Below, one piece after another: positions 16,457 through 25,079 of a stretch of DNA of 64,000 nt (positions within the stretch are counted from its first letter, which is position 1; every line of letters starts with the position of its first letter). This stretch comes from Epibacterium ulvae. Lineage in GTDB: Bacteria; Pseudomonadota; Alphaproteobacteria; Rhodobacterales; Rhodobacteraceae. Both the position numbers and the translations under genes were made by a program. The notes beneath the pieces are model-generated. The model was not told where the DNA came from, ran no database searches, and worked only from the letters and a program-made list of their open reading frames with translations. The stretch spans positions 62,001 through 126,000 of the forward strand of contig NZ_FMWG01000011.1 of the NCBI RefSeq assembly GCF_900102795.1, written 5' to 3'.

Positions 16457-17665
16457 ATGAAAGAGACATGGCGATGGTTTGGCCCCACAGACGAGATCTC
16501 GATCAACGAAATCCGTCAAACTGGCAGTGCAGGCGTGGTCAGCGCGCTACACCATATCCCCAATGGGGCAGTCTGGCCTGTCTCTGCTATTGAGTTGCGC
16601 AAACGCGACATTGAAGGCACGCGCGAAAACCCGACCGGTCTCACCTGGGATGTTGTCGAAAGCTTGCCGGTCTCAGAAGCGATCAAAACCAAAGGCGCAG
16701 ACCGTGCCACACATATTGAGGCCTATAAAGAAAGCCTGCGCAATCTGGCCGCCTGCGGCATACAGGTGATTTGCTACAATTTCATGCCCGTCATCGACTG
16801 GACCCGCACCAATCTGGCCAGCGCCTTGCCCCATGGCGGCACGGCCATGCAGTTTGACCTGATCGATTTTGCCACATTTGATATTCATCTGTTAAAGCGT
16901 GAAAGAGCCCAAGCCGACTACAGCGACGCTTTGCAGGCACAGGCGCTCACACGTTTTTCCTCGATGGGAAATACGCGCAAAAAAGAGTTGATCCACAATA
17001 TCCTTGCAGGCCTTCCCGGATCCGAAGAGCATTGGACCACCAGCGATATTCTGGACTGTCTGAAAACCTATGACGACATCAGCCGCGCAGATCTGCAACA
17101 AAACCTGATCGATTTTCTGGCCGAAATCCTCCCCACAGCAGAAGAACACGGCCTGCGACTGTGTTGCCACCCAGATGATCCACCTTTTCCGCTGTTGGGT
17201 CTACCCCGCGTGATGTCCACACAAGAGGATTACGCCAAGATCACCAGCGCCATCGACAGCCCAGCGAATGGTATCACCTTTTGCACCGGATCACTTGGGA
17301 TTGATCCGGCCTTTGATCCCGCCGATTTCGTCAAAACGCTTGGTCCGAAAATTCACTTTGTCCACCTGCGCAACACCCGATCACATACACCACATGATGG
17401 GAACAGAACCTCTTTCTTTGAAGCCGCGCATCTGGGTGGAGACACAGACATGCCCGCCGCAGTCTTTGCGCTGATGGGCGAGGAAAAACGCCGCCGCAGC
17501 GCAGGGCGCACCGACGCGGAAATCCCCATGCGCCCGGATCATGGACAGGCCATACTTGCGGATCTAGATCGTCCTATGATGCCCGGTTATCCGCTGATCG
17601 GCCGTATGAAAGGCCTTGCAGAGCTGCGTGGGATCATCGCGGCATACAGACATATCAATGGCTGA
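16457..17665 (+). CDS. uxuA: Mannonate dehydratase
   Basis: The 402-residue protein matches UxuA-type D-mannonate dehydratase: MKETWRWFGPTDEISINEIRQTGSAGVVSALHHIP at the N terminus, the metal-site motif CCHPDDPPFPLLGLPR near 235-250, HLRNTRSHTPHDGNRTSFFEAAHL, and MRPDHGQ near the C terminus. It converts D-mannonate to 2-keto-3-deoxygluconate in hexuronate breakdown, upstream of the Entner-Doudoroff split. It is the last gene of the ABC-importer operon and gives the best clue that the importer takes up a uronate. No uronate isomerase or mannonate oxidoreductase is present in the window. Confidence 0.93.
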   Translation: MKETWRWFGPTDEISINEIRQTGSAGVVSALHHIPNGAVWPVSAIELRKRDIEGTRENPTGLTWDVVESLPVSEAIKTKGADRATHIEAYKESLRNLAACGIQVICYNFMPVIDWTRTNLASALPHGGTAMQFDLIDFATFDIHLLKRERAQADYSDALQAQALTRFSSMGNTRKKELIHNILAGLPGSEEHWTTSDILDCLKTYDDISRADLQQNLIDFLAEILPTAEEHGLRLCCHPDDPPFPLLGLPRVMSTQEDYAKITSAIDSPANGITFCTGSLGIDPAFDPADFVKTLGPKIHFVHLRNTRSHTPHDGNRTSFFEAAHLGGDTDMPAAVFALMGEEKRRRSAGRTDAEIPMRPDHGQAILADLDRPMMPGYPLIGRMKGLAELRGIIAAYRHING

Positions 17666-17941
17666 CACCGCCTGATCACCGGTGGCCTATATCGCAACGC
17701 CTTTCTCAGTCATATTTCAAATTGTGCATTAAAATCAAAGAAGATATAGGCTGACGCATGTGCAGCTGCCCGTGTCAAAGACGATGTATTGTTAGACGTC
17801 AAGACAAGGGTTGGCATCTTATTCACTTACATATTCAAACACATGCTCCACGCTGACAGACTAGCCATGCAGTCATGTAAAACGCCCTTACCAATATCGC
17901 GCCCTACAAGAGCGGCGCATTGTTCAAAAGGTATTCTAATC

Positions 17942-19009
17942 ATGTTAGATTTCGTCCAAATCCCATTTGGTGCCATTGCGCTATCAGCGGCTGCAATGAT
18001 GACACCGCACCTATCCCGCGCTCAAGACAGTCAGCCGACGCCAGACATCTCGGCGCTGGAACAGAGCTGCGAGGCTGGCAGCTTGGAAAGTTGCCTTGAA
18101 CTTGGATTTGCCTATTACAATGGCAACGGAGTGCAAGAGAACGATGAAAAGGCGCTACAACATTTCTTGCACGCTTGTGAGACAGGGTATCCTTTGGCCT
18201 GCGCCGATGCGGGCCATATGTATGAAAAGGGGTATGGCACAGCGCAAGATTTCGTCGCTGCAGCCAAATACCAAGGTCTAGGCTGCGATGCCGGAGCGAC
18301 CTGGTCCTGTGTAAATGCCGGATATTGGCTCATGGTTGGTAAGGTCGTCGAAAAAGACAGCGCCAAGGCCGCACGTTATTTTGCCCAAGGCTGCGAAGGA
18401 GAAAATGCGACAAGCTGCTTTTACTTTGCAACGTTGAATGAATCTGGAGACGGAATTACGCAAGACTACAGCATTGCTGCCAACAACTATCAATTGGCGT
18501 GTGACCTTCGCGAAACACGGGGCTGCGCCGCCTTAGGGGCGCTGACAGAACAGGGTCTTGGCGTGCCTCAGGACTTCGATAAAAGCTATCTTTTGTATTC
18601 TTACGCCTGCGACAAAGGTAATATCCAGAGCTGCGCACAGTTGGGGGATCTGGTTGCAAGCGGCAAAGCATGGATTCAAGACGTAGAACTGGCGCATAAA
18701 TTCTATCTGCAAAGCTGTGACAACCGAAGCATCGCCTCAGCAATAAGTTCAAGCGCAGAGGCATGTTTCAAAGCGGGTCAAAATCTGGAACGCGGTGAAT
18801 TCATCGAAGCCTATCCCAGAAAAGCAATCCGCCTATATGATCAGGCCTGTAGCCTTGGACTTGCCCATGGCTGCACACGTGCCGGAATATTGACAGGCGA
18901 AGGTCACGCGAACTCATTTGGCTCTGTCGATCAAGAGGTTGTTGCCACCTATTTCGAAAAAGGCTGTGGCTTAGGCGATCAAGAAGCCTGCGCTTTGCGA
19001 GAGAACTAA
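17942..19009 (+). CDS. Secreted Sel1-repeat protein with paired cysteines
   Basis: The protein is about 355 residues from ATG 17942, which has AAGG upstream; an in-frame ATG at 17867 is possible. A hydrophobic N terminus ending near SRAQD suggests export. The rest is nine Sel1-like repeats of about 36 residues, each with a Cys-X7-9-Cys pair (for example CEAGSLESC, CDKGNIQSC, CSLGLAHGC), as in Helicobacter cysteine-rich proteins. The repeats form an alpha-solenoid with disulphide-linked helices and usually act in protein-protein contact. The preceding 17666-17941 has no convincing gene or promoter. Partner unknown. Confidence 0.8.
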   Translation: MLDFVQIPFGAIALSAAAMMTPHLSRAQDSQPTPDISALEQSCEAGSLESCLELGFAYYNGNGVQENDEKALQHFLHACETGYPLACADAGHMYEKGYGTAQDFVAAAKYQGLGCDAGATWSCVNAGYWLMVGKVVEKDSAKAARYFAQGCEGENATSCFYFATLNESGDGITQDYSIAANNYQLACDLRETRGCAALGALTEQGLGVPQDFDKSYLLYSYACDKGNIQSCAQLGDLVASGKAWIQDVELAHKFYLQSCDNRSIASAISSSAEACFKAGQNLERGEFIEAYPRKAIRLYDQACSLGLAHGCTRAGILTGEGHANSFGSVDQEVVATYFEKGCGLGDQEACALREN

Positions 19010-19072
19010 AATCCACACTAAGGTGTTCGTTCAAGGTCTATACGCCAAGCGCGACTTGATCTGCTGTGAATG

Positions 19073-19123
19073 TGACACCTCGCAGTCCCCGCCCCCTTGG
19101 AAACGGGGGGCTACGAGGTGTCA
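19073..19123. terminator. Large stem-loop between convergent genes
   Basis: TGACACCTCG (19073-19082) and CGAGGTGTCA (19114-19123) are perfect 10-bp arms, and inside them a C-rich run faces a G-rich run. The roughly 51-base hairpin sits between the Sel1 gene and the GlcG-like gene, which converge here. A bidirectional terminator is likely, although no T-run follows. Confidence 0.5.
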
Positions 19124-19212
19124 GTCATCCACGATTACCGGCGGAGCTATCATCAAAGAAAGCGCACGTTACACCGACATCAGGCGAGCGTTTCGGCCCG
19201 AGCCCGCAGCGG

Positions 19213-19638
19213 TCACTGTCGCGCCGCCATGAAATGATCAATCCCGGCCTGGGCAACATCCTGATCCTGCGCAGGGGTGCCTGAGCTGATGCCGATACCC
19301 CCAACAACAGCTCCATCTACCAAGATAGGTAAGCCGCCTCCGACCACCATCAAACGCCCCCCAATCGCCGATGATATCCCATAGGCGGGTTTGCCGGGCT
19401 GGCTGATTTCACCATATTCATGAGTTGCCTTTTTGGCACCAGCCGCTGTGTAGGCCTTGTCCATCGCAATGATCGTTGACGTCACTTTGCCACCATCCAT
19501 GCGTTCAAAGGCGATAAGATTGCCGCTGTCATCGGTGATTGCAATGCACATGGGCACACCAATCTCTGTGGCACGGGCGCGCGCCCCTTCGATCAGGACA
19601 TGGGCATCTGCGATATCAAGGCGGTTTATGGTCAGCAT
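19213..19638 (-). CDS. glcG: GlcG/HbpS family protein
   Basis: The 141-residue protein has the GlcG/HbpS fold pattern: PMCIAITDDSGNLIAFERMDGG, then DKAYTAAGAKKATHEYG, and the C-terminal GGLPILVDGAVVGGIGISSGTPAQDQDVAQAG. In enteric bacteria glcG is part of the glycolate locus with malate synthase G, and here it lies three bases after the malate synthase gene. Related proteins bind haem or cobalamin, but GlcG's own role is not settled. Co-expression with glcB is well supported by the spacing. Confidence 0.85.
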   Translation of the reverse strand: MLTINRLDIADAHVLIEGARARATEIGVPMCIAITDDSGNLIAFERMDGGKVTSTIIAMDKAYTAAGAKKATHEYGEISQPGKPAYGISSAIGGRLMVVGGGLPILVDGAVVGGIGISSGTPAQDQDVAQAGIDHFMAARQ

Positions 19639-19641
19639 GGG

Positions 19642-21792
19642 TTAGGCTCCGTACATTGCTTTGGCTTTGCGGCGATAGGCGTGAAGAAGAGGCTCGGTAT
19701 AGCCCGAGGGTTGCTCCACACCTTTTAGGATCAAATCGCGGGCGGCTGCAAAGGCTGGCCCATCAAAGGCCGGTGCCATTGCGCGATACGCGGTGTCGTC
19801 GGCATTTTGGGCATCCACTTTGACCGCCATCCGTTTGAGACTATCGATAATCTCGTCTTCCTGGATGATGCCATGCAAAAGCCAGTTCGTCAGGATCTGC
19901 GAACTGATCCGCAAGGTCGCGCGATCTTCCATCAATGCAACATCATTCAGATCTGGCACTTTGGAACAGCCAATGCCCTGATCAACCCAGCGCACCACAT
20001 ACCCAAGGATCGATTGACAATTGTTATCAAGCCCATGGCGGATTTCTGCTTCTGAAAGATTGCGCCCCTGCAGGATCGGAGGTGTCAGCAATGTTTCAAG
20101 AGAGGCTGCGGCACGCGTTTTGATCTCGTCCATGCGGTCAAACACATTCACCGCGTGATAATGGGTTGCATGCAACGTTGCAGCCGTAGGCGATGGCACC
20201 CATGCTGTGTTTGCACCAGACATCGGGTGCCCCAGTTTAACCTCCAGCATTTCAGCCATGTCATCGGGTTTTGCCCACATGCCCTTGCCGATCTGACCAC
20301 GTCCGTTCAACCCTGTTAAAAGGCCTGCATCCACATTGCCGTCTTCATAGGCCAAAAGCCACGGTGCCGATTTCATTTCCTCTTTCGGGATCACAGGGCC
20401 AAGCTGCATGGCTGTGTGAATTTCATCACCGGTGCGATCCAGAAAACCCGTATTGATAAAGACCAGTCGGTCTTTGACCTGGCGCATACACTCCACCAGA
20501 TTGGCTGATGTGCGCCGTTCTTCGTCCATGACACCCAATTTCACGGTATTGCGTGGCAGGCCAAGGATGTCTTCGACACCAGCATATAGCTTTTCCGCCA
20601 GCGCAACCTCATCCGGGCCATGCATTTTGGGTTTTACGACATAGACCGATCCAGTGGCCGAATTGGTGTTTGCGCTCCGGGCGCGATCATGCAGTGCAGC
20701 CGTGACGGTAAACACCGCATCCAGCATCCCCTCCGGGGTGTCCTGCCCGTCCATAAGCACAGCATCGGTCGTCATCAAATGGCCAACATTGCGCACCAAG
20801 GCGACAGTCCGGCCCTTTAGCGTGATGGCGCTGCCGTCTGGGCGGGTCATCTCACGATCGTCTTCTAAACGGCGTTCGACCTGTCGGCCGCCTTTCTCAA
20901 AACGTTCAACCAAGGTGCCATCCATCAGGCCCAACCAGTTGCGATACGCCAGAACCTTGTCTTGTGCATCCACTGCCGCAACCGAGTCTTCACAATCATG
21001 GATGGCGGTCAATGCGCTCTCCAGCACGATATCACACAGTCCAGATTTGGAGGCTGCGCCCACTGGATGTGTTGGATCAATCACCAGTTCAATGTGCAGG
21101 CCATTGTGTTTCAACACATAATTTGCAGTTTTATCCGTTTCAGAAAAGGCGACAAACGCATCGGCTTGAACAAAGCCAACTTCCGTTTCGTCAATCACAG
21201 CAACCAGCGCCTCACCGTTGCGGTGATAAGCCGTTACGGCGTGGTGCGAACCTTGGACAAGCGGCACAGCACGGTCCAGAAAATGAGCCGCCCATGCTTG
21301 TGCCTGTGCGCCGCGTTTAGGATCATACGCATGTCCCTTTGCGTCACCGGGTAAAACATCGGTGCCATAAAGCGCATCATAAAGCGAACGCCAGCGCGCA
21401 TTGGCAGCATTTAATGCGTAACGTGCATTCATGACTGGCACAACCAGCTGCGGCCCTGCGATTTCCGCAATTTCAGGATCGATATTTTCTGTACCGATCT
21501 GAAACGGCGCACCTTTGGGGACAAGATATCCAATCTCTTCCAGAAACGCGCGATGTTCCGCAGCCTCAAAGGTGCTTCCTTTGCGGGATTTGGACCAATC
21601 GTCAATCTGGCTTTGCAGCTCTTCTCGCCTGCGCAGCAGCTTCGCATTTTCAGGGGCTAAATCTTGTAGAAGTCTGGCATAACCTGACCAAAACGTCTCA
21701 ACTGTGATACCGGTGCCCGGCAGCAGTTGGGTCTCAGCAAAATCAGCCAAAACGGATGCGACTTGAAGACCGGATCTTTCCACATAGCTCAT
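19642..21792 (-). CDS. glcB: Malate synthase G
   Basis: The 716-residue length and the whole sequence fit the monomeric G isoform: the N-terminal helical domain, GTENIDPEIAEIAGPQLVVPVMNARYALNAANARWRSLYDALYGTD, EDSVAAVDAQDKVLAYRNWLGLMDG, the TIM-barrel segment with LMTTDAVLMDG, and the C-terminal catalytic region MSGANTAWVPSPTAATLHATHYH. It condenses glyoxylate with acetyl-CoA to malate in the cytosol. It is divergent from an IclR regulator across an 90-bp promoter region and is followed by glcG. No isocitrate lyase or glycolate oxidase is present, so glyoxylate must come from pathways encoded elsewhere. Confidence 0.96.
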   Translation of the reverse strand: MSYVERSGLQVASVLADFAETQLLPGTGITVETFWSGYARLLQDLAPENAKLLRRREELQSQIDDWSKSRKGSTFEAAEHRAFLEEIGYLVPKGAPFQIGTENIDPEIAEIAGPQLVVPVMNARYALNAANARWRSLYDALYGTDVLPGDAKGHAYDPKRGAQAQAWAAHFLDRAVPLVQGSHHAVTAYHRNGEALVAVIDETEVGFVQADAFVAFSETDKTANYVLKHNGLHIELVIDPTHPVGAASKSGLCDIVLESALTAIHDCEDSVAAVDAQDKVLAYRNWLGLMDGTLVERFEKGGRQVERRLEDDREMTRPDGSAITLKGRTVALVRNVGHLMTTDAVLMDGQDTPEGMLDAVFTVTAALHDRARSANTNSATGSVYVVKPKMHGPDEVALAEKLYAGVEDILGLPRNTVKLGVMDEERRTSANLVECMRQVKDRLVFINTGFLDRTGDEIHTAMQLGPVIPKEEMKSAPWLLAYEDGNVDAGLLTGLNGRGQIGKGMWAKPDDMAEMLEVKLGHPMSGANTAWVPSPTAATLHATHYHAVNVFDRMDEIKTRAAASLETLLTPPILQGRNLSEAEIRHGLDNNCQSILGYVVRWVDQGIGCSKVPDLNDVALMEDRATLRISSQILTNWLLHGIIQEDEIIDSLKRMAVKVDAQNADDTAYRAMAPAFDGPAFAAARDLILKGVEQPSGYTEPLLHAYRRKAKAMYGA

Positions 21793-21859
21793 CAGACAAT
21801 CTCCTCTTTGCTTTATCCCTAGCGAGACTGTGCAGAACCTTCTATTCTATGAGAAATGT

Positions 21860-21876
21860 TTTCCATAATGTGGAAA
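21860..21876. promoter_or_regulatory. Probable IclR-type operator
   Basis: TTTCC (21860-21864) and GGAAA (21872-21876) form a dyad centred on 21868, ten bases before the IclR start and about 75 bases from glcB. TTTCC-N7-GGAAA resembles operators described for IclR-family regulators. Its position fits autoregulation and control of glcB. Confidence 0.5.
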
Positions 21877-21885
21877 GGGCGACAA

Positions 21886-22665
21886 ATGGCGCAGGATGAA
21901 GGGATTGTACAATCCGTAGACAGGGCACTCACGCTGCTAGAACTGATGGCCAGTCCAGATGATGCACGCAGATTGTCCGATCTGGCGCGCCGGTCCGGAC
22001 TTGCAGTCTCGACCACGCATCGCCTGCTCACCACGTTAGAGCGCCGCGGATTTGCATTGCACGATCCCCAAAGCGGCAGTTGGACCGTCGGACAACGCGC
22101 CAACCTGGTGGGCGACAGTTTTTCCCTGCATGGAAGCCTTGTGGTGCCCGCACGGCCAATCCTGCGAGACCTGCGGGATCTGACACGAGAAACCGCCAAT
22201 CTTGGTGTTATCGAAGCCGAAGAAGCGGTCACAGTCGCCCAATCAGAAAGCCGTGAAATTATGCGCGCAATTGCCCCGCCCGGTGGGCGCGTACCCGTCC
22301 TGAATTCAGGCATGGGCAAAGCAATTGTGGCCACCTGGCCAGATGCCGCGATTGACACATTGATTGAACGACAGGGCCTACGTCCATTAACGTCACACAG
22401 CCTGCGCAGCAAAGACGATGTTTTTGCCGAAATTCACCGTATTCGCGTTCAGGGGTTTGCACTGGATGACGAAGAATATGTGATTGGCATGCGCTGTGTT
22501 GCAGCCCCCGTCTGGTCAGAAATGTCGGAAGCCATTGCCGCGGTCTCCGTCTCGGGTCTTGCCGCGCGACTGACGCGTGACCATGTGCCCGCCATTGCAA
22601 AACAAGTGGTCGACAAGGCTGCACAGCTGACAAAAGCCATCGGCGGGCAGGCTGCCACTCTTTGA
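21886..22665 (+). CDS. IclR family transcriptional regulator
   Basis: The 259-residue protein has an N-terminal winged helix (VQSVDRALTLLELMASPDDARRLSDLARRSGLAVSTTHRLLTTLERRGF, about 8-58) and the IclR effector domain with MRAIAPPGGRVPVLNSGMGKAIVA and the C-terminal GMRCVAAPVWSEM. ATG 21886 has AAAGGG upstream; an ATG at 21868 would sit in the middle of the putative operator. It is divergent from malate synthase G and probably controls it in response to glyoxylate or a related acid. This position is taken by the unrelated GlcC in enteric bacteria. Confidence 0.9.
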   Translation: MAQDEGIVQSVDRALTLLELMASPDDARRLSDLARRSGLAVSTTHRLLTTLERRGFALHDPQSGSWTVGQRANLVGDSFSLHGSLVVPARPILRDLRDLTRETANLGVIEAEEAVTVAQSESREIMRAIAPPGGRVPVLNSGMGKAIVATWPDAAIDTLIERQGLRPLTSHSLRSKDDVFAEIHRIRVQGFALDDEEYVIGMRCVAAPVWSEMSEAIAAVSVSGLAARLTRDHVPAIAKQVVDKAAQLTKAIGGQAATL

Positions 22666-22676
22666 TGCCAGAGAGG

Positions 22677-24110
22677 TTAGCGGGGCAATGTTACACGGGC
22701 GCGCAGACCTTCTTTACCTGTCTCAAACTGCAGACTGCCCCCATGGATGGCCAGAATGGTCGACACAATGGACAGTCCCAAACCTGAGCCCTGCTTGTCT
22801 GATACATTGCTGCCACGCGTGAAGGGCTCCATAACCTGTTGCATATCGTCTGGTCCCATTTCGCTGCCTGCGTCTTCAATCAAAATGGTCACGCTGCGCG
22901 CATCTGCTTCTAAAGACACACAAGCCATGCGCCCGTATTTAAGCGCGTTGTCGATTAGATTAGACAGCGCGCGTTGCAGCCCAACAGGGCGCGCAGTGAT
23001 GATCACCCGTCGATCTTCTGGCAAACGCGCTTCAACACGGCGCGACATGAACAAAGATCCCTGCCCAGCCACCATCAAAGGCGGTGTCGGCCTCAATTTT
23101 ACGGGTCGCTCCATATCCTGATAGTCCGCCACCAAAGCCTCGACCAGCGATAGTAAAGAAAGTTTGCGAGGCTCTTCCAGATTCAGTTCCGCGCGGGTGT
23201 ATGTCAGCACGCTTTCAATCATATTTGTCATCTGATCAATGTCAGACTCCAGCTTGTGACGCAGCTCTGTATCCTCAATCAAACGCGCACGCAGGCGCAG
23301 ACGCGTGGCTGGGGTGCCCAAATCATGGCTGATACCTGACAAGACATCCGCACGTTTTGACAACTGCTCCTGCTCAATCTCAAGATACCTGTTCAACGCC
23401 TTGGCCAGATCCTGCAACTCGGTCGGGCCGCTGCTGTCATAACTGCCTGCGCCACTTAAATGGCGATGCGCCCGCAGACGACGTGCAAACTGTTCAAAAC
23501 TGAAAGCAACCACGCCCACATGACCCAACAAAACAGCAGCAACCAAAAACAATCCCAATCCGGCAGGCAGGCGCAAATCAGCTGGCCGCGCCCCACAGCC
23601 CCAGATTGCCCGCCCGTTAATCTGCTGCCAAGCGCCTGTTCCGTATCGCGCATAAAGCACAGGATCAGAGCAAAACATCGCAAGGGCGCGGGTGACATTT
23701 CCAAGTTTCTCCGCCGACCCTGCCTCGGGGCGCGAACTGATCGAGGCCACTTGATACCTCAACCGATCTGATAAGATCGCAAGGCTCAAGGTCTCGCCCC
23801 GGATTGGATCATCTGTTGCAGTGTGGATCGACAGGTTGGTGACATACGCCGGATGCGGCGCCTCAGGTAGACGTTCAAAAAGATTGTCTGCCGCCAATAT
23901 CTGGGCGTCTGGCGATAAAATATCTGACGTGACACCGGGCGGGAACGGCGCGCCAGCTCTCAACGCCTCAAAAAGAGCAAAGCCTGTCACATAGCTGCGG
24001 GTCAGATGTTGCTCCCAGGCACGGGAGGACTGCAGCCAGATCCAGGCAAACAACACACCAGATATCAGTGCAACAAGAACCCAAACCTGACCCAACCGGC
24101 GCAGCGTCAT
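22677..24110 (-). CDS. Sensor histidine kinase of a two-component system (GtrS-like)
   Basis: The 477-residue kinase has membrane helices at about 8-27 and 182-204 enclosing a periplasmic sensor of about 150 residues, then a HAMP-like linker, HisKA with His262 in ISHDLGTPATR, the N-box NLIDNALKYGR (384-394) and a G2 box GSGLGLSIV (441-449). The G1 box reads DAGSEM (413-418) instead of the usual DxGxG, so ATP binding may be atypical. It lies two bases after the response-regulator gene. The pair faces a glucose-type ABC importer, as the GtrS-GltR system does in Pseudomonas. Confidence 0.88.
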   Translation of the reverse strand: MTLRRLGQVWVLVALISGVLFAWIWLQSSRAWEQHLTRSYVTGFALFEALRAGAPFPPGVTSDILSPDAQILAADNLFERLPEAPHPAYVTNLSIHTATDDPIRGETLSLAILSDRLRYQVASISSRPEAGSAEKLGNVTRALAMFCSDPVLYARYGTGAWQQINGRAIWGCGARPADLRLPAGLGLFLVAAVLLGHVGVVAFSFEQFARRLRAHRHLSGAGSYDSSGPTELQDLAKALNRYLEIEQEQLSKRADVLSGISHDLGTPATRLRLRARLIEDTELRHKLESDIDQMTNMIESVLTYTRAELNLEEPRKLSLLSLVEALVADYQDMERPVKLRPTPPLMVAGQGSLFMSRRVEARLPEDRRVIITARPVGLQRALSNLIDNALKYGRMACVSLEADARSVTILIEDAGSEMGPDDMQQVMEPFTRGSNVSDKQGSGLGLSIVSTILAIHGGSLQFETGKEGLRARVTLPR

Positions 24111-24112
24111 AT

Positions 24113-24847
24113 TCAGCTGTCCTCAATCGTGACATCGGTTGCAAACACATATCCCACGCCGCGTTCCGTTCGCAAAAGCTTTGGATCTTTTGGCTGCGCC
24201 TCAATTTTTGATCTCAAGCGGCCCACCAGCACATCAATCGCACGCCCTGTGGCCTCTGCGCCTGAAGCATCCCCCGTCACATCAAGGGATGACGCGATCT
24301 CATCACGCGTCAATGGAATATGGGGATTGGCAAGGAACACTTTTAACAGCGCTGTTTCGCGTTTTGAGAGGGCGACCTGAACACCATCAGGCGCGCGCAC
24401 CTCATCGCGCTTGCCATCATAGCACCATCCCTGGAACTGAAAGGTCGACACATTGCGCCGGTAGATCAGCGAAGACGAACGCCGCGCGCGTAATAAAACA
24501 GCACGCACCCGTGCAAGAAGCAGATCTGGATTAAAGGGTTTTGCGATGTAGTCATCAGCCCCCACTTCATATCCGGCCATACGTTGATGATCCGCTGACA
24601 GGGCTGACACAAGGATAATCGGCACCTGTTGATCCTGTCGCAACCGTGAACAAATCTCGACGCCGTTTTCATCCCCCAGCATCACATCCAAAAGGACAAG
24701 ATCAACGCGACTGTCCGCCAGCTGAGTGCGGATCTCCTGTTCACTGCCCGCTGGCAGTGCGATAAAACTGTTCTGGCGCAGAAATTGCACCATCATCATG
24801 CGCATTTCAACGTCGTCATCGACCACCAATATGCGTGGAATCGCCAT
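24113..24847 (-). CDS. OmpR-family response regulator (GltR-like)
   Basis: The 244-residue regulator has a receiver domain with acidic pocket Asp10-12, phosphoacceptor Asp54 (LVLLDVMLGDENG) and Lys in DYIAKPFNPDLL, then a winged-helix output domain from about residue 145 (LSKRETALLKVFLANPHIPLTRDEI ... DVLVGRLRSKI). ATG 24847 was chosen for its GGGAGG ribosome site; the frame is open upstream. It is co-transcribed with the kinase and is divergent from the sugar importer. Four direct half-sites at 24909-24953 are its likely binding site. Confidence 0.92.
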   Translation of the reverse strand: MAIPRILVVDDDVEMRMMMVQFLRQNSFIALPAGSEQEIRTQLADSRVDLVLLDVMLGDENGVEICSRLRQDQQVPIILVSALSADHQRMAGYEVGADDYIAKPFNPDLLLARVRAVLLRARRSSSLIYRRNVSTFQFQGWCYDGKRDEVRAPDGVQVALSKRETALLKVFLANPHIPLTRDEIASSLDVTGDASGAEATGRAIDVLVGRLRSKIEAQPKDPKLLRTERGVGYVFATDVTIEDS

Positions 24848-24908
24848 AAACACCTCCCTGTTTACCAGCGTCTCAACCTCTCCCAAGCTGAGCATACAAG
24901 TCGTCTTT

Positions 24909-24953
24909 GTAACGCAAGGCAACAAAATCAAGACCTAGGTAACAGCATGTAAC
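24909..24953. promoter_or_regulatory. Four direct half-sites for an OmpR-type regulator
   Basis: GTAAC, GCAAC, GTAAC and GTAAC start at 24909, 24919, 24939 and 24949, that is at 10-, 20- and 10-bp steps on one helix face. The second and fourth are each followed by AAAA. Tandem direct repeats about 10 bp apart are the usual target of OmpR-family regulators. The array lies 61 bp upstream of the regulator start and about 127 bp upstream of the importer's first gene. Confidence 0.65.
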
Positions 24954-25079
24954 AAAACCAACAATAAATCACGCCAACCCCAGTGCAATGGGTCATTTCA
25001 GCGTTGTCACAGGCCCCCTAGCTTCACAATGATAGCTTCATCGCCACTCACATAGAGCGGCAATTTAGGGAGGAACATC

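Noticed and set aside
17666-17684. Hairpin CACCG...CGGTG after uxuA as a terminator
   Set aside because: Only a five-pair stem with no T-run; too weak to support.
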